Notes under the pieces: model-generated | The model's input: the letters and a program-made list of their open reading frames with translations, nothing else | Databases searched by the model: none | What the model was told of the DNA's origin: nothing | Shown: positions 9,331 to 18,469 of the stretch, piece after piece | How the letters are laid out: each line of letters opens with the position of its first letter | Position numbering within the stretch: the first letter of the stretch is position 1 | Program-made: the position numbers and the translations under genes | NCBI RefSeq assembly: GCF_002240565.1 | Contig: NZ_MZMO01000001.1 | Span: forward strand, 1,364,001 to 1,428,000 | Length of the DNA: 64,000 bases | Reading direction: 5' to 3' | Origin: Clavibacter michiganensis subsp. insidiosus | Lineage (GTDB): Bacteria > Actinomycetota > Actinomycetes > Actinomycetales > Microbacteriaceae

Positions 9331-10164
9331 ATGACAACCACGGTCGCCGTCGTCGGCGCAACGGGACGCATGGGCCAGCTGATCTCGCAGATCGTCGAGG
9401 CGAGCGACGAGTTCGAGCTCGTCGCCAGCCTCGACTCCAAGGGCGAGCTGTCGGACATGCTCGGCGCGGACATCGCGGTCGACGTGACGCTCCCGGCGGT
9501 CAGCCAGGGCGTCGTCGAGTACGCGGTCGCGCACGGCATGAACGTCCTCGTGGGCACGAGCGGGTGGACGGGCGAGCGCATCACCGAGCTCGAGCGGCGG
9601 ATCACCGGCAACCTCGCCGTGGGCGTCGTCATCATCCCCAACTTCTCCGTCGGCAGCGTCCTCGCGACCTCGTTCGCGCAGATGGCGGCCCGCTTCTACG
9701 ACTCCATCGAGATCGTCGAGGCGCACGGCGCGACCAAGATCGACTCGCCCTCGGGGACGGCGGTGCGCACGGCCGAGCTCATGTCGCAGGCGCGCGGCAC
9801 CCGCGGCCCGGTGCAGGCGCCGCACACGGACCAGCGGGCGCGGGGCCAGCAGGTGGCGAGCATCCCCGTGCACAGCCTCCGCATGCAGGGCGTCGTCGCC
9901 AAGCAGGACGTGGTCTTCGGCGGCAACGGCGAGGTCCTCACCATCAGCCACGACACTCTCGCGCCGAGCGCCTACGAGGCCGGGATACTGCTCGCCCTCC
10001 GCGCGGCCCGCACCGCCCGCGGCGTGGTCGTCGGGCTCGACCGCCTCATCGACCTCGACGGCTCGCGCGAGCGCGCCGCGCAGGCGGCAGCCACCGGTGC
10101 CGCGTCGGGACCCGTGGACGACGGCGGGCCGAGCGGCCAGGCCGCCACCGTCACGAGCGCCTGA
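9331..10164 (+). CDS. dapB: 4-hydroxy-tetrahydrodipicolinate reductase
   Basis: Second committed step of diaminopimelate and lysine synthesis, reducing the DapA product with NAD(P)H. The N-terminal Rossmann motif VVGATGRMGQ is clear. The active-site segment reads EAHGATKIDSPSGTA: the catalytic His (H132) and Lys (K136) are kept, but the usual second His of the HHxxK motif is Gly. The GNGEVLTISHD segment also fits. The 277 residues include a roughly 25-residue disordered Ala/Gly-rich tail. TACGCT (9319-9324) ends six bases before the ATG, suggesting a leaderless transcript. Confidence 0.95.
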   Translation: MTTTVAVVGATGRMGQLISQIVEASDEFELVASLDSKGELSDMLGADIAVDVTLPAVSQGVVEYAVAHGMNVLVGTSGWTGERITELERRITGNLAVGVVIIPNFSVGSVLATSFAQMAARFYDSIEIVEAHGATKIDSPSGTAVRTAELMSQARGTRGPVQAPHTDQRARGQQVASIPVHSLRMQGVVAKQDVVFGGNGEVLTISHDTLAPSAYEAGILLALRAARTARGVVVGLDRLIDLDGSRERAAQAAATGAASGPVDDGGPSGQAATVTSA

Positions 10165-10613
10165 TGGGCACGCGCATCGGCGTCGCCGTCATGGCGGTGC
10201 TCATGGTGCTGTACCTGGCACTGGCCGGCCAGATCGCCGTCCTGCTCCTCATATCCGGCGAGCCCGTCGGCGTCGTGTTCGGGCTCGCGCTCCTGGTCCT
10301 CCCGCTGGTCGGCGTGTGGACGCTCGTGCGCGAGCTGTCCTTCGGGGTGCGGAGCGCGCGCCTGGTGCGGATCCTCGACGGGGAGGGCGGGCTGCCGGTC
10401 GCCGACCTGCCGACCCGGGCGAGCGGCCGTCCGCTCCGGGACGCGGCCGACGCCGCGTTCCCGGCCTACCAGGCCGAGGTCGAGCAGGATCCCGCCAGCT
10501 GGCGGGCGTGGTTCCGCCTCGGGCTCGCGTACGACGCGAGCGGGGACCGGCGCCGGGCGCGAGGGGCCATCCGCCGCGCCATCGCGCTGCATCGCGCCGA
10601 GCCCGCCGCCTAG
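10164..10613 (+). CDS. membrane protein with C-terminal TPR-like helix pair
   Basis: The 149-residue protein has two hydrophobic helices (about 5-30 and 35-57). A cytoplasmic-looking segment of about 85 residues follows. It ends in EQDPASWRAWFRLGLAYDASGDRRRARGAIRRAIAL (read in parts), which has the spacing of one tetratricopeptide repeat. The ATG overlaps the dapB stop (TGATG), so it is translationally coupled to dapB. I do not recognise a specific function; it might be a small scaffold at the membrane. Confidence 0.75.
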   Translation: MGTRIGVAVMAVLMVLYLALAGQIAVLLLISGEPVGVVFGLALLVLPLVGVWTLVRELSFGVRSARLVRILDGEGGLPVADLPTRASGRPLRDAADAAFPAYQAEVEQDPASWRAWFRLGLAYDASGDRRRARGAIRRAIALHRAEPAA

Positions 10614-10617
10614 GCGA

Positions 10618-10648
10618 CCGGCCGCCGCACCGACCTTCCGGCGGGCCG
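10618..10648. terminator. possible bidirectional terminator
   Basis: CCGGCCGCCG (10618-10627) can pair with CGGCGGGCCG (10639-10648) with one mismatch, between two convergent genes. No T tract follows. Confidence 0.4.
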
Positions 10649-10654
10649 CCGAGC

Positions 10655-11575
10655 TCAGCTCTTGGCGAGCAGCCGGTCGATGGCGAGCTCGACCGTGGGG
10701 TCGCGGAAGGCGAACCCGTCGGCGAGCAGCTTCTCGGGACGCGCGGGCTGGCTGGAGAGCAGCAGCTCCTGCCCGGCCTCCTGCAGCGCGAGGCGGATGA
10801 GGAACTCGGGCGCCGGCACCAGGTAGGGCCGGTGCAGGCGCCTCGCGAGGTGCCGCATCAGCCGGTCGGCCATCACGGGCTCGGGACCGGTGAGGTTCAC
10901 GGGCCCGGAGACGGACGACGTCAGCAGGTGCACGATCGCGGCTGCCTCGTCACGCAGGGAGATCCACGGCCAGATCTGGCCGCCGGTCCCGAGCTTCCCG
11001 GCCAGCCCGAGGTTCGTGAGGAGGCGCAGCGGCGCGAGCGCACCGGCCTGCGCGAGCACCAGCCCGGTGCGCAGGGTCGCGACGCGCACGTCGGCGGAGG
11101 CCTGGAACGCCTCGGCCTCCCACGCCTCCACGACCTCGGCGAGGAAGCCCTGCCCGCGCGGCGAGTCCTCGGTGAGGCGCTCGGCGGGGCGGTCGCCGTA
11201 GAAGCCGACGGCGGATCCGTTCAGCAGCACCCGGGGCGGGTTCGACGCCGACGCGATCGCGCCGACGATCGTGCGCGTGGCGGTGACGCGCGACGCGCGG
11301 ATCTCCTCCTGGTACTGCTTCGTCCAGGGCAGGCGACTGATGGAGGCGCCCGAGAGGTTGACGACGGCGTCGACGCCGTCCAGCACCGCGGGATCCAGTC
11401 GCCCCTCGGTCGGCTGCCACTCGTGCTCGTCGGGCGACGACGGCGCGTGGCGCACGAGCGTCTGCACGCGGTGCCCGGCGGCATGCAGCTGGGCCTGCAG
11501 CTCGGTTCCGATCGTGCCCCCGGCCCCCGAGATGAGGACGGTGAGCGGGGTGGCGGATGCGGTGCTGTCGGACAT
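10655..11575 (-). CDS. TIGR01777-type NAD(P)-dependent epimerase/SDR39U1-like protein
   Basis: Extended short-chain dehydrogenase/reductase fold. The nucleotide-binding motif is SGAGGTIGTELQAQL near residues 16-30. The family-typical VVNLSGASI, SAVGFYGDR (with the active-site Tyr) and WPWISLRDEAAAI segments follow, and a C-terminal domain carries GFAFRDPTVELAI. Its 306 residues match the YfcH/SDR39U1 family, whose substrate is unknown. The gene is convergent with the dapB-linked membrane gene and divergent from thyX. Confidence 0.9.
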   Translation of the reverse strand: MSDSTASATPLTVLISGAGGTIGTELQAQLHAAGHRVQTLVRHAPSSPDEHEWQPTEGRLDPAVLDGVDAVVNLSGASISRLPWTKQYQEEIRASRVTATRTIVGAIASASNPPRVLLNGSAVGFYGDRPAERLTEDSPRGQGFLAEVVEAWEAEAFQASADVRVATLRTGLVLAQAGALAPLRLLTNLGLAGKLGTGGQIWPWISLRDEAAAIVHLLTSSVSGPVNLTGPEPVMADRLMRHLARRLHRPYLVPAPEFLIRLALQEAGQELLLSSQPARPEKLLADGFAFRDPTVELAIDRLLAKS

Positions 11576-11680
11576 GGTCGAGCCCTTCGTCGGTGCCGCT
11601 CAGCCTAGGACGCGGCCCCGCACGCCGGCCGGGAGGAGCGCGGCGCGGTCGCCCGGCGGGGGTCGCGTACAGTGACCGTC

Positions 11681-12463
11681 GTGCCCCACGACGACATCGC
11701 CTTCCGATCCGACATGACCGTGGAGCTCGTCCGCTCGAGCGCTCACGACTCCGACGTGATCTTCGCCGCCCGCGTCTCCACCGCCGGCGAGAAGACCCTC
11801 GAGCGCGCGCTCGACGAGCCCGACGGCCAGGACCGCGCCCTCGAGGGCGACGTCGACACGGAGGCGGAGGAGAAGCGGGTCAAGCGCGACCGCGGCCTCA
11901 TCAACTACCTCATGCGCGACCGCCACGGCTCGCCCTTCGAGCACAACTCGACGACCTTCTACGTGCAGGCGCCGATCTTCGTGTTCCGCGAGTTCATGCG
12001 CCACCGCATGGCCTCGTACAACGAGGAGTCGGGCCGCTACAAGGAGCTCGACGCGGTGTTCTACGTCCCCGGCCCCGAGCGCAACCTCGTGCAGGTCGGC
12101 AAGCCCGGCGCCTACGAGTTCCACGCGGGCACCCCCGAGCAGACCGCGCTCGTGCAGGAGGAGACCCGACGCACCTCCGCCGAGGCGTACGCCTCCTACC
12201 AGCGGATGCTCGAGCAGGGTGTCGCGCGCGAGGTCGCCCGCATCGTCCTCCCGCTCAACATCTACTCGTCGATGTACGTCACGCTCAACGCGCGTGCGCT
12301 GATGAACTTCCTGTCGCTCCGCACCAAGCACGAGGACTCGACGTTCCCGAGCTTCCCGCAGCGCGAGATCGAGATGTGCGCCGAGAAGATGGAGACCGAG
12401 TTCGAGCGGCTCATGCCGTTGACGCACGCGGCGTTCCAGAAGAACGGCCGCGTCGCCCCGTAG
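11681..12463 (+). CDS. thyX: flavin-dependent thymidylate synthase
   Basis: Makes dTMP from dUMP with methylenetetrahydrofolate and FAD. The family signature RHRMASYNEESGRY lies at residues 107-120. The C-terminal SLRTKHEDSTFPSFPQREI region fits the dUMP-binding part. The product has 260 residues from the GTG at 11681. An in-frame GTG three codons earlier overlaps the TACAGT -10 (11668-11673), which ends seven bases before the chosen start. The location beside dapA and rnj is the standard actinobacterial order. Confidence 0.97.
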   Translation: MPHDDIAFRSDMTVELVRSSAHDSDVIFAARVSTAGEKTLERALDEPDGQDRALEGDVDTEAEEKRVKRDRGLINYLMRDRHGSPFEHNSTTFYVQAPIFVFREFMRHRMASYNEESGRYKELDAVFYVPGPERNLVQVGKPGAYEFHAGTPEQTALVQEETRRTSAEAYASYQRMLEQGVAREVARIVLPLNIYSSMYVTLNARALMNFLSLRTKHEDSTFPSFPQREIEMCAEKMETEFERLMPLTHAAFQKNGRVAP

Positions 12464-12505
12464 CGCACCGGGATCCGGCGCCCGCCGACCGTTACGATGG
12501 AGCGC

Positions 12506-13480
12506 GTGTCCACAGAGAACCCGTTCGGCCAGGTCCTGGTGGCGCTCGTCACCCCGTTCACCGCCGACGGCGAGGTCGACTGGCCGGGCGTCGAGAAGCA
12601 CATGGACGACGTCATCGTCGCGGGCGCGGACGGCATCGTCGTCACGGGCACGACGGGCGAGACCAGCACGCTGACCGACCCGGAGAAGATCAAGCTCGTC
12701 GAGGTCGGCCGCTCCGTGAGCGGGGGCCGCGCGAAGATCATCACGGGCGGCGGATCCAACGAGACCGCGCACGCCATGCAGCTCGCGCGCCAGAGCGAGA
12801 AGGCCGGCGCCGACGGCAACATGATCGTCACGCCGTACTACAACAAGCCCACGCAGGCCGGTGTGCTCACGCACTTCCGCATGATCGCGGACGCGACCGA
12901 CCTCCCGGTCATCCTCTACGACATCCCCGGCCGCACGGGCATCCCCATCCAGTACGAGACGATCCTCCGCGCCGCGAAGCACCCGAACATCCTCGCCGTG
13001 AAGGACGCCAAGGGCGACCTCGCGCAGGCCAGCCGCGTGCTCAACCAGACCGGCCTCATGTACTTCGCGGGCGACGACGCCAACGCGCTGCCGACCCTCG
13101 CGATCGGCGGCACGGGCCTCATCGGCGTCACCGCCAACGTCACCGCGACCCCGTATCGCACCATGGTCGACGCCGTGAACGCGGGCGACCTCGCCGCCGC
13201 CACGCACGCGCACCAGCAGCTCGAGCCGCTCGTCCGCGCCGTCATGACGCACGTGCCCGGTACGGTCGCGGCGAAGTACATCCTCCACGGCCTCGGCCGC
13301 ATCGGCAGCCCCCGCGTGCGCCTGCCCCTCGTGGGGCCGGAGGAGTGGGAGGCCGCGCAGATCGAGGACGAGATCGACCTCGTCCGCGACGTCCCCGGCG
13401 TCGACTTCCGCAACTTCCGCCCCGACCGCAACGCCGCCGCGGGCGGAGCGCTGCCCCAGGTCGCCGGCACCACGCGCTGA
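12506..13480 (+). CDS. dapA: 4-hydroxy-tetrahydrodipicolinate synthase
   Basis: Condenses pyruvate with aspartate semialdehyde at the entry to the diaminopimelate pathway. The Schiff-base Lys lies in ILAVKDAKGD (K166), the catalytic Tyr in VILYDIPGRTG (Y138), and the TGTTGE pyruvate-site motif is near residue 49. The 324 residues include a C-terminal extension of about 25 residues. I chose the GTG at 12506 over an ATG three codons earlier because TACGAT (12493-12498) ends seven bases before it. It probably forms a unit with rnj. Confidence 0.97.
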   Translation: MSTENPFGQVLVALVTPFTADGEVDWPGVEKHMDDVIVAGADGIVVTGTTGETSTLTDPEKIKLVEVGRSVSGGRAKIITGGGSNETAHAMQLARQSEKAGADGNMIVTPYYNKPTQAGVLTHFRMIADATDLPVILYDIPGRTGIPIQYETILRAAKHPNILAVKDAKGDLAQASRVLNQTGLMYFAGDDANALPTLAIGGTGLIGVTANVTATPYRTMVDAVNAGDLAAATHAHQQLEPLVRAVMTHVPGTVAAKYILHGLGRIGSPRVRLPLVGPEEWEAAQIEDEIDLVRDVPGVDFRNFRPDRNAAAGGALPQVAGTTR

Positions 13481-13539
13481 CGCGCGCCCCCGAGCATCCA
13501 CCGCCGGCCCCTGCGCCGCATCGTCACCAGAGGAGTCCC

Positions 13540-15216
13540 ATGCCCCACGGCGTCTACGACCCGCCGGAGCTCAAGCCCGGCACCCTGCGCATCACGCCCA
13601 TCGGCGGCCTCGGCGAGATCGGCCGCAACATGACCACGTTCGAGATCGACGGGAAGATCCTCGTCGTCGACTGCGGCGTGCTCTTCCCGGAGGAGCACCA
13701 GCCGGGCGTCGACCTCATCCTCCCCGACTTCTCGTCCATCAAGGACCGCCTCGACGACGTCGTCGGCATCGTCCTCACGCACGGCCACGAGGACCACATC
13801 GGCGCCGTGCCGTACCTCCTCAAGCTCAAGCAGGACATCCCCCTCATCGGCTCCGGCCTCACACTCGCCCTCATCGAGGCGAAGCTCAAGGAGCACCGGA
13901 TCACGCCGTACACGTTCCAGGTGAAGGAGGGCGACCGCGAGCGCCTCGGGCCGTTCGAGCTCGAGTTCGTCGCCGTCAACCACTCCATCCCAGATGCGCT
14001 GGCCGTCGCCATCACGACCGAGGCGGGCCGCGTGCTGCACACCGGCGACTTCAAGATGGACCAGCTGCCGCTCGACGACCGGATCACCGACCTCCGCGCC
14101 TTCGCGCGCCTCGGCGAGGCCGGCATCGACCTCTTCATGTCGGACTCCACCAACGCCGACGTCCCCGGCTTCACGCCCACCGAGCGCTCCATCGGCCCCG
14201 TGCTCGACGCCGTCATCTCCAAGGCCCCCCGTCGCGTCATCGTCGCGAGCTTCTCGAGCCACGTGCACCGCGTGCAGCAGGTGCTCGACGCCGCGCACGC
14301 GAACGGCCGCCGCGTCGCGTTCATCGGCCGCTCGATGATCCGCAACATGACCATCGCGGCCGAGCTCGGCTACCTGAAGGTGCCGGAGGGGGTCCTGATC
14401 GACTCCAAGAAGGCCGTCAACCTGCCGGACCACGAGATCGTCTACATGAGCACCGGGTCGCAGGGCGAGCCGATGGCCGTGCTCAGCCGCATGGCGAACC
14501 TCGAGCACCAGATCGAGATCGGGCAGGACGACACCGTCATCCTCGCGTCGAGCCTCATCCCGGGCAACGAGAACGCCGTCTACCGCGTGATCAACGGGCT
14601 CACGAAGCTCGGCGCCAACGTGGTTCACAAGGCCAACGCGAAGGTCCACGTCTCGGGCCACGCGGCCGCCGGCGAGCTGCTCTACTGCTACAACATCCTC
14701 AAGCCGCGCAACGTCCTCCCGGTGCACGGCGAGTACCGCCACCTGGTCGCGAACCAGCAGCTCGCGATCCAGACCGGCGTGCCGGAGCGCAACACGTTCC
14801 TCGCCGAGGACGGCACGGTCCTCGACATGAAGGACGGGCACGTGCGGGTCACGGGCCAGCTCGACGTCGGGTACGTCTACGTCGACGGGTCGACCGTGGG
14901 CGAGATCACCGACGCCGACCTGAAGGACCGTCGCATCCTCTCCGAGGAGGGCTTCGTCACGATCTTCGTGGTCGTCGAGCCGCAGACCGGCAAGGCCATG
15001 GTCGGACCGGAGATCGAGGCCCGCGGCTTCGCCGAGGACTCGCGGGTCTTCGACAGCGTCAAGCCGCTCGTCGTGAAGGCCCTCGCGGAGGCCGCGGCCA
15101 ACGGCACGCGCGACACGCACGCGTACTCGCAGGTCGTGCGCCGCACGGTCGGCCGCTGGGTCAACTCGTCGCACCGCCGCCGCCCGATGATCATCCCGGT
15201 GGTCATCGAGGCGTAG
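13540..15216 (+). CDS. rnj: ribonuclease J
   Basis: Metallo-beta-lactamase/beta-CASP ribonuclease with endonuclease and 5'-to-3' exonuclease activity in mRNA turnover and rRNA maturation. The zinc motif HGHEDHIGA lies near residues 82-90 and the THTGDFKMD-type motif follows (VLHTGDFKMD). The beta-CASP part includes FSSHVHRVQQ and KVHVSGHA, then PVHGEYRH. At 558 residues the length is normal. The ATG is preceded by AGAGGAG. It lies directly after dapA, as in other actinobacteria. Confidence 0.97.
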   Translation: MPHGVYDPPELKPGTLRITPIGGLGEIGRNMTTFEIDGKILVVDCGVLFPEEHQPGVDLILPDFSSIKDRLDDVVGIVLTHGHEDHIGAVPYLLKLKQDIPLIGSGLTLALIEAKLKEHRITPYTFQVKEGDRERLGPFELEFVAVNHSIPDALAVAITTEAGRVLHTGDFKMDQLPLDDRITDLRAFARLGEAGIDLFMSDSTNADVPGFTPTERSIGPVLDAVISKAPRRVIVASFSSHVHRVQQVLDAAHANGRRVAFIGRSMIRNMTIAAELGYLKVPEGVLIDSKKAVNLPDHEIVYMSTGSQGEPMAVLSRMANLEHQIEIGQDDTVILASSLIPGNENAVYRVINGLTKLGANVVHKANAKVHVSGHAAAGELLYCYNILKPRNVLPVHGEYRHLVANQQLAIQTGVPERNTFLAEDGTVLDMKDGHVRVTGQLDVGYVYVDGSTVGEITDADLKDRRILSEEGFVTIFVVVEPQTGKAMVGPEIEARGFAEDSRVFDSVKPLVVKALAEAAANGTRDTHAYSQVVRRTVGRWVNSSHRRRPMIIPVVIEA

Positions 15217-15253
15217 CCCGGCCGTCGGCGGGAGCCGGAGCGCCGCGTGTCCC

Positions 15254-15281
15254 GAGGGGGCGGGGGAGACCCCGCCCCCTC
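15254..15281 (+). terminator. strong hairpin terminator after rnj
   Basis: A perfect 12-bp stem, GAGGGGGCGGGG with its complement, closes a GAGA loop 38 bases after the rnj stop. It closes the dapA-rnj unit. Confidence 0.85.
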
Positions 15282-15376
15282 CGTCGCGCGTGCCGGCGGC
15301 GCTCGTCCGCGCGGCCCCCTGACGGGGGTGCGCACCGTCATCCCCGTGGACGAAGCGCCGCGCGCGCCGCCGCCCC

Positions 15377-15382
15377 TAGCGT
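15377..15382 (+). promoter_or_regulatory. candidate -10 for the export operon
   Basis: TAGCGT lies about 45 bases before the adaptor gene, in the only gap that can hold its promoter. No convincing -35 was found. Confidence 0.35.
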
Positions 15383-15430
15383 CGGAGGCGACCGGACGGG
15401 CCGCTGGGGACCGCCGGGGAAGGAGCGGCT

Positions 15431-16459
15431 GTGGGCGTTTGGCGGAGATGGATTCTCCCGATCACGAGGCTGGTCGTGCTCGCCGCGATCGCGGTGGCCC
15501 TCGTGCGCATGGCGTTCTTCGGGACGACGACCGAGGAGGCCTCCGAGGTGCCGACGGGCTCGGTCGTGGAGTCGCAGGTGCCGGCGTCCATCGCGACCGT
15601 GGTCAACGACGTGACGGTGAAGGGCAGCATCCAGCCGGATCCCGACGTGGCCGTGAAGGCGACGCTGCAGGGCAAGGTCTCGAAGATCGTCGCGGAGCAG
15701 GGCGCGACGGTCACGGCCGGCGACCCGATCCTCGTCATCCGCCAGGAGACGCCGGTGGATCCGGTGGTCGCGGCGGACGGCACGGTCACGCAGCCGAAGC
15801 CCAAGGTCGTCACCGAGACCGTCACCGCGTCCGCCGCGGGTTCGCTCGCGGAGCTCGGCGTGCTCGTCGGCCAGGAGGTCGCCGTCGGCGACGCGGTCGG
15901 CCGGATCGCGCCGCCCACCTTCCGCGCGACGGCGCCGCTCACCGCCGAGGAGCAGTACCGGCTCGTCACGCAGCCGACGGCGGCGAAGGTCGCCATAACC
16001 TCGGGACCCGCGCCGTTCGACTGCGGGGACCTGCGCATCGGCCAGCAGGCGGCGGCGTCCTCCGAGGGCGCGGGCGGGACAGGCGGGGCGGGCAGCGGAT
16101 CCACCGGCAGCGGCACCGAGTCGGCCTCCACCGGCGCGACCGTCTCCTGCGCCGTGCCTGCCGGGACGCGCGTCTTCCCGGGCCTCGCCGCCGACATCAC
16201 GATCCCCGCGGGCGAGGCGCCCGACGTGCTGACGCTCCCGACGACGGCGGTCGAGGGCCTCGCCGACACGGGCAACGTGTGGCTCGCGTCGGACGGCGGC
16301 GAGCCCGAGGAGCGCGCGGTCGGCCTCGGGATCAGCGACGGGAAGGTCGTGCAGATCACCTCGGGCCTCGCGGAGGGCGACATGGTGCTCGAGTTCGTGC
16401 CCGGTGCGCCCGTCCCCGAGGACGAGGCGATGACGATGCAGGGCGGGTACGGCGGATGA
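15431..16459 (+). CDS. MacA/HlyD-like periplasmic-adaptor-type subunit of an exporter
   Basis: Extracytoplasmic adaptor of a three-gene export system. The 342-residue protein has one N-terminal membrane helix (about 9-30). A biotinyl-lipoyl-like region follows with KVSKIVAEQGATVTAGDPIL, then a barrel-sandwich continuation, and a C-terminal segment VLTLPTTAVEGLADTGNVWL typical of adaptor proteins. A Gly/Ser/Thr-rich insert (about residues 215-240) sits between two Cys (in PFDCGD and VSCAVP) that could form a disulfide outside the cell. The GTG follows GAAGGAG. Its stop overlaps the ATPase start. Confidence 0.82.
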   Translation: MGVWRRWILPITRLVVLAAIAVALVRMAFFGTTTEEASEVPTGSVVESQVPASIATVVNDVTVKGSIQPDPDVAVKATLQGKVSKIVAEQGATVTAGDPILVIRQETPVDPVVAADGTVTQPKPKVVTETVTASAAGSLAELGVLVGQEVAVGDAVGRIAPPTFRATAPLTAEEQYRLVTQPTAAKVAITSGPAPFDCGDLRIGQQAAASSEGAGGTGGAGSGSTGSGTESASTGATVSCAVPAGTRVFPGLAADITIPAGEAPDVLTLPTTAVEGLADTGNVWLASDGGEPEERAVGLGISDGKVVQITSGLAEGDMVLEFVPGAPVPEDEAMTMQGGYGG

Positions 16460-17163
16460 GCCTGATCCGTCTCGAGCAGGTGACCCGCACGGTCGAGCGG
16501 CCGGACGACGAGCCGCTGACGATCCTGCACGGCGTCGACCTCGACGTCGCGGTGGGCGACCACGTGTCGATCGTCGGCCGGTCGGGATCCGGCAAGTCGA
16601 CGCTGCTGAACATCCTGGGGCTGCTCGACACCCCGACGACCGGCGAGGTGTACCTCGACGACGTTCCCATGGCGCGCGTGTCGGGATCCCGGCGCGACCG
16701 GGCCCGCGGGGGCGACATCGGCTTCATCTTCCAGCAGTTCAACCTCCTGCAAGGCCGCACGGCGCGCGAGAACGTGATGACGCCGCTGCTCTACTCGACG
16801 GGTCGCTCGTTCTGGCGCCGGGCGTCGATCGCGGCGGACATGCTCGAGCGGGTCGGCCTCGGCCACCGCATCGACGCGATGCCGGAGACCATGTCCGGCG
16901 GCGAGCAGCAGCGCGTCGCCATCGCGCGGGCCCTCGTGCGCTCGCCGCGGCTGATCCTGGCCGACGAGCCGACCGGCGCGCTCGACATCGAGACCGGCGC
17001 GACGGTGATGACCCTGCTCGCCGAGGTCGCCCACGCGTCCGGCGCGGCGCTGGTGACGATCACGCACGACCCGACCGTGGCGGCCCGCGCGGACCGGCAC
17101 CACCGCCTCGAGATGGGCGTCCTCGCGCCGTCCGAGGCGCTCACCCGCGGGGTGCTCGCATGA
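16456..17163 (+). CDS. MacB/LolD-type ABC transporter ATP-binding protein
   Basis: ATPase of the export operon. Walker A is GRSGSGKST (residues 41-49), the Q-loop is FIFQQFNLL, the signature [15 protein letters not shown], Walker [13 protein letters not shown], and the H-loop ITHD. The 235-residue length is normal. The start overlaps the adaptor stop (ATGA) and the stop overlaps the permease start, so all three are translationally coupled. Family members power export of antibiotics, peptides or lipoproteins; the substrate here is unknown. Confidence 0.93.
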   Translation: MSLIRLEQVTRTVERPDDEPLTILHGVDLDVAVGDHVSIVGRSGSGKSTLLNILGLLDTPTTGEVYLDDVPMARVSGSRRDRARGGDIGFIFQQFNLLQGRTARENVMTPLLYSTGRSFWRRASIAADMLERVGLGHRIDAMPETMSGGEQQRVAIARALVRSPRLILADEPTGALDIETGATVMTLLAEVAHASGAALVTITHDPTVAARADRHHRLEMGVLAPSEALTRGVLA

Positions 17164-18392
17164 CCGGCTGGCTGTCGCGCACGGCGACCGGTCTCGTGGG
17201 CGCGGTCGTGGAGGCATGGGCCGAGCTCCGGATCCACCGCACGCGCGTGATGCTGTCCCTCATCGGGGTCGCGGTCGCGGTGGCGGCGATCACCTCGGTC
17301 GTCGGCCTCGGCGCGGTCGTGCAGCAGTCGCAGACCGAGCAGATGGAGCGCCAGTCGGGCCGACCCGCCGCGCTGTCGGCGTCCGCGTACTCCGCGACCG
17401 GGGACGGCCTGTCCTACGCCGAGCAGCGCACGCTCCTCGCGGACGTCGCCGACCGGTACGGCATCACCTGGTCGACGATCATCGGCTCCACGACGGTGCC
17501 GGTCGACTTCGCGCGCGGGCAGGCGCAGGTCCAGACCGTCGTGGTCGACCGGGACTACGGCGAGATGCGCCGCGTCGACGTGACGGACGGCCGCTGGTTC
17601 GACGAGCGGGACGCCGACCGCCTCGCGCCCGCGCTCGTCGTCAACCCCGCGTTCCTCGCGGAGCTCGGGTCGCCCGAGATCGCCGCGCACCCCTCCGCCG
17701 TGCTGCACGGCGAGCGGTCGGACCTCGTGGGCGTCGTCGTGGGCACCGTGCCCGCGCAGTACGCGGAGGAGCCGCCGACCGTCTACCTGCAGGCGTCCGA
17801 CGCCGAGCGCCTGATGTCCGACGACGCGCTCGACGCCATGGCGCCGCAGTCCGAGTTCTGGGTGCCCGAGGCGGAGGCCGACGCGCTCACCGCGGCCATC
17901 ACCTCGCAGGTGGCGGCGACCGCGCCCGAGGGCCTGGAGGTGAGCGTCGGCCGCAGCGACTGGGGGACGTACGACTACGACCCGCTGCTGTCGGTGAAGA
18001 TCCTCGTCGGGGGCGTGGCGGGCCTCGTGCTCCTGCTCGGCGCGCTCGGCCTCGTGAACATCTCGCTCGTGACGGTGAAGCAGCGGATCCGGGAGATCGG
18101 CGTGCGGCGCAGCTTCGGCGCGAGCGCGGGCCGGGTGTTCTTCGCCGTGATGATGGAGAGCATCGTGGCGACGGTCGCCGCGGGCGTCGTCGGCGTGATG
18201 GCGGCGGTCGCGATCGTGAAGAACCCGTGGATCCTCTCGTTCGTCGCCTCGGGCGTCACCGACTTCCCGCCGTTCCCGCTGTCGGCGGCGCTCCTCGGGC
18301 TCGGCGCCTCGCTCGCCGTCGGCGCGATCGCGGGCCTGCTGCCGGCCCTCGTCGCGGTGCGCGTGTCGGTCATCGACGCGATCCGGTACTGA
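17160..18392 (+). CDS. MacB/FtsX-like ABC transporter permease
   Basis: Membrane subunit of the export operon. Layout of the 410 residues: a first helix near 33-58 ([15 protein letters not shown]), a large extracytoplasmic domain (about 60-275), then three helices near 280-305, 335-360 and 370-400. This is the MacB-PCD plus FtsX core arrangement. The conserved [17 protein letters not shown] coupling segment, which touches the ATPase, is present. The start overlaps the ATPase stop (ATGA). Confidence 0.9.
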   Translation: MTGWLSRTATGLVGAVVEAWAELRIHRTRVMLSLIGVAVAVAAITSVVGLGAVVQQSQTEQMERQSGRPAALSASAYSATGDGLSYAEQRTLLADVADRYGITWSTIIGSTTVPVDFARGQAQVQTVVVDRDYGEMRRVDVTDGRWFDERDADRLAPALVVNPAFLAELGSPEIAAHPSAVLHGERSDLVGVVVGTVPAQYAEEPPTVYLQASDAERLMSDDALDAMAPQSEFWVPEAEADALTAAITSQVAATAPEGLEVSVGRSDWGTYDYDPLLSVKILVGGVAGLVLLLGALGLVNISLVTVKQRIREIGVRRSFGASAGRVFFAVMMESIVATVAAGVVGVMAAVAIVKNPWILSFVASGVTDFPPFPLSAALLGLGASLAVGAIAGLLPALVAVRVSVIDAIRY

Positions 18393-18469
18393 TGCCGCGG
18401 CCGGGCGGGGAGCGCCCGGCCCGGCCCGGCGCGCCGTCGGCGACGGCGGCGCGGGATAACGTGGGTCGC

